Below are positions 1-10,289 of a stretch of DNA of 64,000 nucleotides, one piece after another. Origin of the DNA: Aedes albopictus. Its lineage: Eukaryota > Arthropoda > Insecta > Diptera > Culicidae. How positions within the stretch are numbered: position 1 is the first letter of the stretch; each line of letters opens with the position of its first letter. The stretch lies in NCBI RefSeq assembly GCF_035046485.1, contig NC_085136.1:156050452-156114451 (forward strand), in the 5' to 3' direction. Position numbers and translations under genes: made by a program. The notes below the pieces were generated by a model, which made no database searches, was not told the DNA's origin, and was given only the letters and a program-made list of their open reading frames with translations.

Positions 1-4
1 TTTT

Positions 5-303
5 GAAATGCCTCCGAAATCCCCTTTAAACCCCCTCGGATCCCATGTAACGCACCTGAGAAGCTCCGAACACCCCGAAACTGCTCCGTAACGCTTCCGT
101 AACGCCTCTGAATCACGCCGAAAATGATCTGGAACATCTTGAAATGTCTAAAAAAATCCTCCTAAACCAAAACCCCTTAAAACGCCTCCACAACGGCTTT
201 GAAACCAGCCTAAAATGCTCTGAGACTCCTGAAATGACTCCGAAATCCCCTTAAGACCCACTCGGAGCCCATGTAACGCACATGAGACCTTCGGACACAC
301 CCA
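5..303. repeat. imperfect direct repeat, period about 226 bp
   Basis: A segment of about 70 bp starting at 5 recurs at 231 with scattered substitutions. Both copies contain CCGAAATCCCCTT, then CTCGGA, then CCCATGTAACGCAC. The sequence between them is also built from short CTCCGAAA-like words, so this looks like the edge of a degenerate tandem array that continues left of the window. No coding potential is seen. Confidence 0.6.
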
Positions 304-420
304 AAAACGAACCTGTAACCTTCCTTTGCTCTCATCTGTAAACACCCCCCGGTCGCCGTTGCAAAAGTTCCTGTCGTTATTAAATATTCTTATGCACAAT
401 ATTGGTTCTGAGTAGCTCTC

Positions 421-493
421 CCTCTTTTTATGCAGGGCATAAAAAAAGGTGCATAAATTAAAAGTGCATAAAAAAAACCTGCATAAAAAGAGG
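421..493. repeat. short inverted repeat (hairpin) with TGCATAAA motifs
   Basis: Fifteen-base arms CCTCTTTTTATGCAG (421-435) and CTGCATAAAAAGAGG (479-493) are exact reverse complements. The 43-base loop holds two more GTGCATAAA motifs. It resembles the end-to-end form of a very small MITE. No target duplication was established. Confidence 0.55.
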
Positions 494-1394
494 TTTTAGT
501 GTATTGCAACAGTCTCGAAAAACTTAATGGAATTAAAGTCAAAAATCATCCAATTCCATCGCGTGCTGCGAAGCCCGAATCAAACTTCCGTGAATAATTC
601 GACGCCATGGACTATCGCGCACCTTCCCAATTCGTGGTAAGATTCCACATTGGGGGGGTTGAAGCTCACTTGAGTAAAGTGAATTTGCACCGTGGATGGC
701 TGAAAACCGTTGTGAACTAAGCTACTACATCGTAAGAACACCCTTAACCAAAAGTGAACATCGTGCCCTTTGGTTTTCCACCGACCGTAACCTACATGCA
801 GGATCACGCAAGTTCCCGGCCCCAGGCAAAAGAACATTTCGATGTGCTCGATATGTGTGCCGGTTGGCGATGCCGATTTAAATTACGAAGTGTATTCACC
901 CCATTCGTTCTCCGTTTATGGGGAGAGTTTGTGCAACCCTTTTATCCTTCTAGAAATTTATACGCATGATAACTCCCCAACCGAGCTGCCAGACTGGGGC
1001 AGTAGGGAGGGGCGGAATAATATGTCTGAAAATCTGTTGAATCATGTCGGAGAGAAACCTAATATGCTTACTCACTTTGGAAATCAAATTAAACATTATA
1101 TACCCAGACCGGTGCCAAAATAGGCACCGAATGCTGGAGAAAATCTGACTTGTGACTGCTACTACTTTTTTGATCAAACTGTGGGCTCAATTTCTGGAGA
1201 AGTAGTTTGACCATAATTCTTGCATTGAGTAATGGTGCAAATGTATTACACTACTGTAGAGTTAACCATTGCTATGTATAAGAACAAGCATCATCATTGA
1301 TAACCATACATATCGCGGCTGCTACTCGGCGATTGATCTGAACTGAATTACTCTAAATAAGTGGGACAAGGCCAACCAGCTCAATGAGCATAAT
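494..1394. other. intergenic, no feature recognised
   Basis: Only short open frames without family resemblance are present. No repeat structure, RNA gene or promoter could be supported here. Confidence 0.5.
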
Positions 1395-1860
1395 TTGATA
1401 GCACGACCGATGCGTCCAAGTACGCCAATTTTCTGAAGGAGTGCCCGAAGAATGACGATCAGTTCTTGGCGCTGGGTGTGAATGTGAAAAGCATAAGGCG
1501 AGCTAGGGTTGAAGAAATGATCAGGATGTTCAATTGAGCCCCAAATAAATGAACTAGATAAAAAAAAAATGATCAGGATGCATAAGAAAAAGGCAACGCA
1601 TAAAAGATGAGGAGGCCCAGCTCATGGAGTCCTACGCTGTGAGGTGAAGGTGAGAATTCTGAAGACGGAGGCGACTCTCCAGTGTAAAAACCTGGTTGAG
1701 ATCACTGACGCCGAGGCATCGTACACAAATTACGAAACGGTATAGGAGGAGGGGGACCCTCATGACTTTATTACCTGCGAAGAAGACATGAGGGTTGCCA
1801 TAAGGGAGCAGCGTTATGGAAGGCGTGGAGATAACGGTACGCTCTTTTAGAACGCAGCAG
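1395..1860 (+). pseudogene. R1/LOA-like LINE ORF1 (gag-like) relic
   Basis: Translated in pieces, this stretch reads KSIRRARVEEMI and later VRILKTEATLQCKNLVEITD. These resemble the conserved VRSIRRTRTGEMI and Q-C-(K/R)-N-L-(D/V)-E-I-T segments of the gag-like ORF1 seen in the longer R1-like copies at 18205-18745 and 27130-27760. Family ORF1 proteins bind element RNA through C-terminal CCHC knuckles, which are absent here. Stops and frame changes break the reading, so it is a dead fragment. The clade (R1 or LOA) cannot be resolved from this piece. Confidence 0.6.
1529..1568 (+). mobile_element. 40-bp A-tailed retroposed insert with 12-bp target duplication
   Basis: The 12-mer ATGATCAGGATG occurs at 1517-1528 and again at 1569-1580, on either side of a 40-bp insert ending in an A-run. 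This is the footprint expected of target-primed reverse transcription by LINE machinery. The insert lies inside the R1-like ORF1 relic, so the host relic is older. The source RNA is not recognised. Confidence 0.55.
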
Positions 1861-2194
1861 CGGCGATGCCTGGTAAAAGGAAAAGAGCGAGGTCGTTGAT
1901 TCTACAATACCATTGGACGTCCCATGACGTCAGTAGGTGCAGTAGGTGCTGTCGAAGCCGATCTTCGCGTTGAAGTCTTCTATACAAATCCTGATGTCAC
2001 CTTTTGGAACTTTCTCAACGACAGCATTCATTTCACTGTGGAACTTCTCCTTGTCGGTGCGTATAACTTTGGATTATCGTGTAGTTGCGAACCTGTGTTT
2101 TGAATTTAGGAGTAATAATTCTTTCATTTCATTAACCCTTTGAAGCTGGAATTTGTCCTAGCGTTATTATGGGTTTTGTTCTACATTTTTCTGT

Positions 2195-2860
2195 AGCTTT
2201 GGTGCTATCCTCGATCATCCAAACTGTACTTGAGTTAAGATATTTTTTTTTCATTATTAAAAGCTACGATTTGTAGTCTATCATCTTTAGAATGTCTTCT
2301 GAAAGGTTAATATAGAATATCAGATCAGTCGGGATATCCTAGGTCTTAAGTTTAGATCCTAAAGTCTGCGGGTGTAACGGTAACTTCTTTAATTATTAAG
2401 CTACGATATGCAATCTATCATGTCCAGTGAGTCTTCTGAAAGATTAATAGACAATATCAGATCAGTCGGGATATCCTAGGTCATCGGCGATCCTAAAGCC
2501 TACGGGTGTAAACTTAACTTCTTTCACTATACAAAGCTACGACTTGTAATCTATCATGTCCAGTAAGTCTTCTGAAAGTTCAACAGACAGTATGAGATCA
2601 GTCGGGATATCCTAGGTCATGCAAACTGTTCTTGAGTTTAGATCCTAAAGACTACGGGTGTAACGGTAACTTTTTTTTCATTATACGACGCTAAGATTTG
2701 CAATCTATCATGTCCAGTGAGCCTTCTGAACGTTCAACAGACAATATCAGATCATTCGGTGGTCATCCTTACTGTTTTCTGGTGTAACGGTAACTTCTTT
2801 CATTAAAAGCTACGATTTGTAATCTATCCTGTCAAGTAAGTCTTCTGAATGTTACAGTAG
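2195..2860. repeat. tandem repeat, about five copies of 120-154 bp
   Basis: Successive copies share AAGCTACGATTTG, CTATCATGTCCAGTAAG, CTTCTGAA, GATCAGTCGGGATATCCTA and GGGTGTAACGGTAAC. The AAGCTACG-type word occurs at about 2262, 2399, 2535, 2689 and 2808. Unit lengths differ through small indels, and a partial copy precedes the first. No protein is encoded through the array. Confidence 0.75.
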
Positions 2861-2997
2861 TTGTTTTTATCGACTAACTACTTCATAACAGCAAGGAAGC
2901 CCGTAATATATAACAACGCTTATTGTTTCTCTATTGCTTTTGTACGTATAGTGAATTATGTAACACTACTTAACGTAGTGGCAAAAGCTATTATCAC

Positions 2998-3990
2998 AAG
3001 TGTAGACCTGAAGCTATGGTCTCCGGAGTAGTGTTGTTGATCTGGAATATCTCAAAACTATCTTGAAATGGCTCATGATTTGTCAGAGGGATTACAGATT
3101 ACACTTTAAAGTTCATTGTGAGAATAACTACTGTAACTATCAAGCGCTACACTTCAGGATAGTTTGGACGATCCTCAATGTCCCAAAGGTTCATAATAAT
3201 ATATAGTAGACTTCAGGTTGGTCTAGTCACCGCGGATGATTATGAAACGTTACTCAGTATTTTAGATATTACGGATGTTACGAGTGTAGACCTGAAGTTC
3301 TGAACTCAAAGATAGTTTGGCTGACCAGGAACATTCGCATAGTCTCTAAATGACATTTGAGATTGCAAGAGCTTCACGGATCTCAGCAGATTATGCTGTG
3401 TTATTATTAATGATGAAGACAAAAAATGTTTCTTGTAGATTTGAAAGACTTCATTACAGAAGAGTGCTGACGACCACGAATGACCCAAAGGGTTATAAGA
3501 AAGAGGCTTCTGATTGATCCACGGATAAATACGCAACATTACTCAGTATAGCAGATGGCTATTGTTACGAGTGAAGACCCGAAGTCCTGAAATCAAAGGT
3601 ATGGCGAAAACACATAAAGTTTTTCTTGTAGATTTGTAGGACTTCATTATAGAACAGATTGAACGAACCTGAATGTCCAAAAGGTTTATAATAAAAAAGT
3701 GAACTTCATATTGATCCAGTAACCACGGATAAATATGCAACGTTACTCAGTATAGCAGATATGGCTTCTGTTACAAGTGAAGACCTGAAGTTCTGAACTC
3801 CAAGGTAATTTGGCTGACCTGGAATATCCCTATAGTGTCTATAAATGACATTGTAGATATCGAGAACTTCACAGATTCCAGTAGGTTATGTAATGCTTTT
3901 ATTTGCGAAAAAACATAACATTTTTCTTGTAGATTTGTAGGACTTCACTGTAGGACAGTTTGGAACACCTAGAACATCCCAGAATATAAA
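2998..3990. repeat. second tandem array, units of about 206-287 bp
   Basis: The phrase AGTG(T/A)AGACC(T/C)GAAG recurs near 2998, 3281, 3568 and 3774. Each is followed by related text, including TTTCTTGTAGATTTG, GGACTTCATT and CGTTACTCAGTAT. Copies are diverged and of unequal length. The array adjoins the 2.2-2.9 kb array but its unit is different. It could be satellite-like DNA or the remains of a larger repeated element. Confidence 0.65.
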
Positions 3991-4268
3991 ACACTTTTTG
4001 ATATTCCTGGCGAAGGCTAAATGAATATGTACATATAAACGTAACCCACATCCAAGTTCAGCTTTTAGAACAACTGGTACATATGCAAATTGTTGCGTTT
4101 TTCCAAATTTCATGGTGTTCAGGATGTTTTAGGTTATCATTGAAGCCTCAAATACAAATATTCCCATTTTTTCATAATAGAGGACTCAATTTGCAACAAC
4201 TTTGCCGAAAACAGTATTCTGTTTTATCGAATAGGTGAATTTATACAGCCGTTTCTATGTTGGGGTCC

Positions 4269-4361
4269 TATATGACACTTCCGGCTCCAAACGGTTAATT
4301 GGTTCCAATTTAATAAGCGCCGCCTGTGCCTGGGCGCTAAGTAGGAAACCAAATCTTCGTT
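4269..4361 (-). pseudogene. RTE-clade LINE endonuclease fragment
   Basis: The minus strand reads GFLLSAQAQAALIKLEPIN. This matches the same region of the RTE copy at 9.4 kb, where the pieces GFLLSAQ and AALMKWEPINERI are visible. It is part of an AP-type endonuclease domain. Only about 30 residues are preserved and both sides run into unrelated AT-rich sequence, so it is a small relic. Confidence 0.55.
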
Positions 4362-4524
4362 ATCGGAGAGCTTGCGTTGCTGAGCTAGCGTTGAAACATT
4401 CCATGTTCATGCTTAAAGTTGATGCCGTAAAATCAGTTCGTCATCTACTCGTCGGTTTTTGAACGCCTGTTTTGCGCTGATAAAGGTCTCGATGTACGAC
4501 CTCTTTGTTGGCGAGAGGTACCAA

Positions 4525-4765
4525 ATCACAGTAGGTACATGTAATTCAACTAAGCCTCATCCACTGCAACACAGTATAACAACTACCTTGGAAATCCGTT
4601 TCTTAATCTCAGTACGATTTGGCTATCCGTGTTGAGCCATATCGTATACCTGCTGGAAACGGAGATGAGATCGCAGATATGGTGAATATATCTACTACAT
4701 ATTTGGAAGACGACGGAGGATCCGAATACTACCGTGATCGTGAAGTAACGATAACCTACACCACC
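4525..4765 (+). pseudogene. R1/LOA-like LINE endonuclease fragment
   Basis: The plus strand encodes a degraded form of the LNLNHC...AQ motif that opens the endonuclease in this family (LSLIHC here). It is followed by VEPYRIPAGNGDEIAD, which resembles (S)EPYR...NG.WVADK in other R1-like copies, such as NGNWVADKAKLAAI near 52.4 kb. The catalytic Glu of the EPYR box is kept. Stops interrupt the reading and the rest of the element is missing. Confidence 0.5.
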
Positions 4766-4977
4766 CAGCTTCTGTAGTTCTGTGATAGCGGGAAACAGGT
4801 GACTAAGAAAAAAAAATGGTAAAACCTTCGATTATTGGAAAGAAAGAAAAAAAAAAGATTTATTATTCATATACGTATACGTATATATACGTTATATACG
4901 TATATGTTATAAAACCCGTATTATATTTTTTCAACAATCTTTGTTGTAAATAAAGGTATTTTCCATTGTTTAAACTA

Positions 4978-5438
4978 CACTGTGGTGCATAATTGATCGG
5001 ACAAACGCCGATTTCCATACAAAATGGCCAAGTTTGAGATGCTGTAACTATGGTTTGCTTCGATGGATTGTGCTCAATTTTTGACACGGAACTACAAATA
5101 TGCTGAATTTTGTGTATACAAAGTATAAAATGTTTTCGTTCACAGGTCTTGGCGTGGCAAGGCGTTGAAAAAATTGCAAAAGTGATCGGACAGCGGCACG
5201 CGTGTAAATCAAAGGGGTACCGCTGTCCGATCACTTTTGCAATATTTTCAACGCCTTGCCACGCCAAGACCTGTGAACGAAAACATTTTATACTTTGTAT
5301 ACACAAAATTCAGCATATTTGTAGTTCCGTGTCAAAAATTGAGCTCAATCCAACAAAGCAAACCATAGTTACATCATCTTAAACTTGGCCATTTTGTATG
5401 AAAATCGGCGTTTGTCCGATCAATTATGCACCACAGTG
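4978..5438. mobile_element. 461-bp foldback element (Tc1/mariner-like MITE), TA target
   Basis: Arms 4978-5196 and 5220-5438 are each 219 bp and nearly perfect reverse complements around a 23-bp loop (5197-5219). The ends are CACTGTGGTGCATAATTGAT and its complement. A TA dinucleotide sits on both sides (4976-4977 and 5439-5440), as expected for Tc1/mariner-type insertion. The two overlapping ORFs here are mirror images created by the palindrome and do not suggest a protein. No transposase is encoded. Confidence 0.85.
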
Positions 5439-5440
5439 TA

Positions 5441-6159
5441 TGTTTGTCATGAAACATTGTAACCAAATTCCTTCTCAGTCAGGGTTCATTTTCAATATCA
5501 TCATAAATAACAATTTCTCGCATTTCATTTACAAGACCTCCTGAGCCAGTGAAAACTGATCTGACAAAGGACATTTTTCACCGCCCAACTGTCCTTGAAT
5601 CCAAGTCACTAAGATCAAACAACCAACACACTTCCACCCACCATCATCGAACGCTAAGCCATAACAGTACACTTCTCGACTTTTCCTCCCGAAGCAAGTA
5701 GCACCAGCCAGCCAAAGTGTACATGAACCTGAACATTTATTATATGATTCCCTTTACAATTTCCTTCCTCGTCCCCGGTTTCCTAACCGTTTCTCATTGG
5801 CCGGCGCGGAGGGAAGCAGCAGCAACTATACTACCGCCGGAAAGTGTGGCGCAAAAAATCGATAAAATTTCTCACATTTCCAGTCCTTTGCGGGCATTTG
5901 GAGGTGGCACTGCTGACTGGCGCTTCTTCCCAGTAGGTGGCTGGCTGCGATACTCTCTAGTACGGCACATAATTCACACATGCTCGGGCAGAGAGTGTAC
6001 GGTGGTAGTATATCGATTTAAGCAGTTTTCCACACCCCTGCGTTTTGTACACGTATTCCTGTGCTGTTCTCTGGGCTTGGAGGGATGGTTGCCAATGATG
6101 AGACAGTAAAGGATAATTCCAAGAAATTGTAGCTATTAAATAGTACGTTTCATCATTGC
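5441..6159. other. intergenic, no feature recognised
   Basis: The longest open frame (5717-6109, plus, 130 codons) has no recognisable domain. I see no repeat boundary, promoter or RNA gene. Confidence 0.5.
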
Positions 6160-6340
6160 AGTGGAACTTTTATCAGTGCGTAATCAGATCATCACGGCAC
6201 TGCGGCAACAGTGCGAAGTGCAGGTGGCCACCGCAGCCGTTCGGCTATGGAGGGGCCCGGCAGGGACACAGGCCGCATTGGTACAGCTACTTTTGGTGGA
6301 CGCTCAATTAGGGAACTGAAGGCCTATGACAACACCTATA

Positions 6341-6928
6341 AAGACTGCCCCAGAAAGTATGGACGCATCTAGTCTTCAATTGCCTGGGGCTGACCGATGG
6401 TTCTTGTTTCGGGCTTCGTTTTGGCTATTTCTGTTTACTATAGGATCGAAAATTTAAACGTTCTTTGCTACGATGAATATTGGAATTCGAAATGGTAACT
6501 TTTATGGTCATATTCCGCTCGGTGTAAGTTAGAAGGTTTTTGCTTGTGCTCAAAGATTGTCATTTATTGTTTATCCAAATTTAACCCTTCAGGATTTTTA
6601 TTTCTTTACCCAATTTTTACTTATGCTTAAACGTGTTATCCCCATCGTGTTTTCTGATTGCTACTTGTACGGTTTTCTCACTTACTCCTTTTGCTCATTA
6701 CCTAAGTGACCTTAAAAGCTCTGTATATAGTTTGTGCACATTTTTTTGAAGATGTTCCGCTGTAAGTTCATGAATTTTGAAACAAACTGTTGGAATTGCA
6801 AAAACCGCAATACAAATGCTGAGAGAATAGATTGACCAACAGGATGTAGCCTTCAAATAGAACTAGTTATCAATAATTTTGAAATGACAGTATTTTCTTA
6901 CTGCGTCCATACTTTCTGGGGCGGTCTT
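6341..6928. mobile_element. 588-bp TIR element without transposase, TA target
   Basis: The ends AAGACTGCCCCAGAAAGTAT (6341 onward) and the complement of AAGACCGCCCCAGAAAGTAT (ending 6928) form terminal inverted repeats of about 26 bp with one mismatch. TA flanks both ends (6339-6340 and 6929-6930), as in Tc1/mariner-type insertion. The AT-rich interior shows no transposase. It disrupts an R1-like LINE relic and is therefore younger than it. Confidence 0.8.
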
Positions 6929-6989
6929 TAGGTCTAGGCCAGACACCCAACGGGTGGGCAAAGGCGCGCGCCTTAAAAAAGGCCGAGTG

Positions 6990-7410
6990 AACAAATCACA
7001 GTGCAGGTAACGCAGCTAAACCTGAATCACTGTGACGCAGCTCAGCAACTGCTTTGTCAGGCAGTTTCGAAGTGGGGGACGGATATCGCCATCATTGTGG
7101 ATCCATAGCGGATGGGTCTGGAAAAATAGTGGCGATATGGACGACGGGTTAATACCCCGTCCAGGAGTTGGTGTCTTCTACCTATGAGGGCCTGTGGTCG
7201 CCAAAGTAAACGGGGTCTTCTTCTGTAGCTGCTATGTGCCTCCGCGGTGGTCGACCGAGCGGTTCCCGCAGATGTTGAACTGTATGTCGACCGTGCTAAC
7301 TGGGCCAAGGCCGGTTGCAATAGCAGGTGACTTCAATGCTTGGGCCGTGGAAGGGAGAAGCCGTTGGGTAAACCCCCAGATCCGGACGGAGTTCCGAACC
7401 TGACCATTAA
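6990..7410 (+). pseudogene. R1/LOA-like LINE endonuclease domain, broken
   Basis: The translation begins LNLNHCDAAQQLLCQ, the usual start of the AP-like endonuclease in this family. It continues through RQSKRGLLL and a degenerate GDFNAW box; in another frame AIAGDFNAWAVEGRSR is readable near 7320. The endonuclease nicks target DNA for target-primed reverse transcription. Several frameshifts and stops lie within the domain. The related minus-strand copy at 17.05-17.48 kb preserves the same segments better. Confidence 0.7.
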
Positions 7411-7960
7411 GATAGCTATTGCAGATGCTCCCGGGATGTCCAGATCAGTTATGTAGAAATGCCTGGACTAGAGAGTCTACGCAGAGGTTTGAAATGGCAG
7501 AGCTTGGTACTATTGCCAAAGGCTGAGAAACCAGTCGAAGACCCGTAGGCATATAGACTGACCAACATGCTTGATCAACATGGCGGGGAAGCTGCTCGAG
7601 AAGACCATCCTCAACAGACTGTTGATTCACTCCGAAGACTGAGACATCCAAGTATGTCCCATGTCCCAATGCTGTCAGCTATCCTCTCGGGGTGTCTCCT
7701 GGCCAGAATCGAAGAGGAAACCTTTCGACGATACCGCCTGGAGCGGCTGCTAAACACAGACACATAAATTTCTTGATGCAACATTAACTTTCCGGTGCAA
7801 AGTGCATTCCATGTCCACATCTGTTTGCTTCCCGGAAGCTGCACCGAGTGGGGCGCGATGCGTTGGGGACAGTCAATGCAGCGCGGCGGCGTTGCGGTTG
7901 GAGGATCGACAGTATATGTAGTCGTGTTGAACCGAACGAGTCGGTAGGATATCATTCAGA

Positions 7961-8939
7961 AGCACGCCGGCCGCTGTCATCGGAGGGAAACAAATGTGAT
8001 CCGGAATCGGGAGGCGAAAGCAAATAACGTAGAAATATTGGGATGAGCGATTGGTGTCTAATTCGAAGCGTGAAATTATTTAGCTGGTGAAAATGATAGG
8101 TGATGTGCAGACGCGCCAAGCAAGAGGTTAACTTCGATATTGTGCAAACTCAAACAAATTATCTAGTTATGACCAGGGTAGGTTACATATTCAACATGAT
8201 TGGAAAATCTGCTGGCATTTGTGGTCGGAATATCAATGACCTGATTCTAAATATAAAATTATATCTCGTTTGGGATAATCGAGACATTTGATTTGAATTT
8301 CATATTCACAAAAATAGTGTATTAAAAACAATACTCTGACCAACATCACGATTACCATAAATTGAATGTCAGGTTGTACCTAGACGAGACGATATGCAAA
8401 ATATTTTGGTTGATTTGATAAACGGAGCTTCCATTCGACGGACAGAGCTCCAAAGACTTCATCGCTAACGCGTGCGGCTATCTTCGACTCACGCATCGAT
8501 CACTGGACTGGTTGACTTCGAAAAAATATAGCTCTCCACCGCCCAGGAGATTCGGAGCCTGCTAGAACAGCAATTGTAGAGCATTGAATTGACGATGATG
8601 ATGATGATGAATGTGTAACTACCATCAGCGCTAATAGTTGCAGAGTCATACAGGAACGGGATGATCTACTTGACGGTTTGTTGTTGTAACCGTAGGTTCC
8701 AATTTAGAAGCTTGATGGCTCCTTCACAAGTATCCCTTCCCAAATTTTAGCTGTCAGTAACTTCATTGGGCTGCAAAACGGTGAGTCGAGAAGGAGAGCG
8801 TCCAACATAGCTCTGATCCTCACAAGTTTCTACCTCTGATTCCACGGGTCAAGCGATGACAAAGACCGCCAGCTAAGAGTTGTGTGCTTTGCTGGTAGTG
8901 CAGCCTGGGCACTGTTGTCCTTCTGACTTCAGCTAGATT
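7961..8939. other. intergenic; (GAT)n microsatellite near 8594-8610
   Basis: Mostly unrecognised sequence. A GAT/ATG triplet run at about 8594-8610 could be the simple-repeat tail of a LINE ending there, because the preceding bases read CTGCTAGAACAGCAATTG without coding match. This is only a possibility. No gene is supported. Confidence 0.4.
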
Positions 8940-9174
8940 GAGCAGGTACGTCTCGAGCGTCTGTTCACCAAGGAGGTGCGGCTCAAACAGCGTCTGTTCT
9001 GGCATCCAGCGGCTGAGTATGAAATGCTCTTCCACCGGAAGCTATACCTAAGGTGGCAGCCCCACCACGGTGGATAGGGGACCTTAGGCCACAACCTACT
9101 GTCTCCGAAACCCAAAAAAAACGTTACTGAAACCGAAAATGAAAGATTACGAACTGCTTCAACGGCAACGACTT

Positions 9175-10092
9175 TTAGCGCGAAACAACGGACAAGAATT
9201 GGAACTTGGAATGTATTAGCCCTAGCCCAGCAGGGTAAACTGGCACAACTAGCCAATGAGGCATGCCGTATGAAGCTTGAGATCCTAGGACTGAGCGAAG
9301 TCCGTTGGCCGAACTTTGGAGAACAAAGATTGGCTTCGGGTCAAGTTCTGTTATACTCTGGCCTACGAGGTGAACACGCTCCTCGCCACCGTGGAGTTGG
9401 TTTCCTGCTCAGCGCTCAGCGCCTACGCTGCGCTCATGAAGTGGGAACCTATTAATGAGAGGATAATTGTAGCCAGATTCAGAACACGGGTTCGAAACCT
9501 TACCATGATCCAATGCTACGCGCCAACCGATGCTGCCGAATTGCAAGATAAAGAGAACTTTTACAGTCAACTGAATGCTGTTGTGGACAAGGCTCCGAAA
9601 GGTGATATCAAGATCCTCATGGGCGACTTCAACGCGAAGGTTGGTTCCGACAACTCGGACTATGAGCACGTCATGGGACGCCATGATCACGGAGAAATGA
9701 GCGAAAACGGAGAGCTGTTTGCAGAGTTTTGTGGCAACAATGATATGGTGATTGGGGGATCGCTCTTTCCTCATCGACCAGTGCACAAAGTGACATGGGT
9801 TTCCCGTGATGGCGTCACGGAAAACCAAATCGACCACATCTGCATCAGCCGAAAATGGAGACGGAGCCTTCTTGATGTGCGGAACAAACGTAGTGCCGAC
9901 ATTGCGTCCGACCATCATCTCCTAATCGGCGAGATCCGACTGCGCATTGCCAGGATCCAGCGACAGGAGGAGGAAATCGGGCGCCGGTTCAACACACGCC
10001 GACTGGAAGACGCTGCGGTGAAAAGGACCTTCGTCGAGAAGGTAGAGAACCCTGCTGCGAATATTCCAGAAGGTGGAAGCGTAGAAGATCAA
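9175..10092 (+). pseudogene. RTE endonuclease domain, frameshifted
   Basis: The domain opens with RIGTWNVLALAQQGKLAQLA and LGLSEVRWP, carrying the AP-endonuclease Asn (TWN) and Glu (SEVRW) boxes. After a frame change near 9400 it continues with MGDFNAKVG (the catalytic GDFN box), TENQIDHICI and IASDHHLLI (terminal S-D-H box). All catalytic boxes are therefore visible, but not in one frame. An in-frame TAG ends the reading at 10091-10093. The product would nick chromosomal DNA to start reverse transcription. Confidence 0.75.
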
Positions 10093-10289
10093 TAGAGCGA
10101 CATCAAGAACGCCTTCATCGCCACCGGCGAGAATAATTTGGGTGAGCTACGCACCCGAAAAAAGCAGTTGATCACAGATGATACCTGGAGGAAGATAGAG
10201 GAGCGAAAGAAATCCAAAGCCGCGATAGAGCGAGCGAAAACACGAGGAGCCAAAGCCGTAGCCCGTCAGCGCAGGCTCTCGAGAAGGAA

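Larger units (their letters stand above)
6160..7960 (+). mobile_element. R1/LOA-like LINE copy, decayed, interrupted by a MITE
   Basis: At 6180-6340 the end of ORF1 is readable (LRQQCEVQVAT then a VRL..GPAGTQ segment), matching the minus-strand copy at 18.2 kb. After the 6341-6928 insertion the element resumes with the conserved CACCCAACGGGTGG stretch, the endonuclease (6990-7410) and scrambled pieces of the ORF2 region to about 7960. Compared with the copy at 27.7 kb, the zinc-knuckle segment between ORF1 and ORF2 is missing. Multiple stops and frame changes make it non-functional. Confidence 0.7.

Noticed and set aside
4863..5382. Two similar ORFs (147 and 90 codons) on opposite strands as a gene pair
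   Set aside because: They are the same palindrome read from each strand of the foldback element.
5717..6109. 130-codon plus-strand ORF with hydrophobic start as a secreted protein
   Set aside because: The start region could pass for a signal peptide, but codon use, composition and lack of any resemblance do not support a gene.
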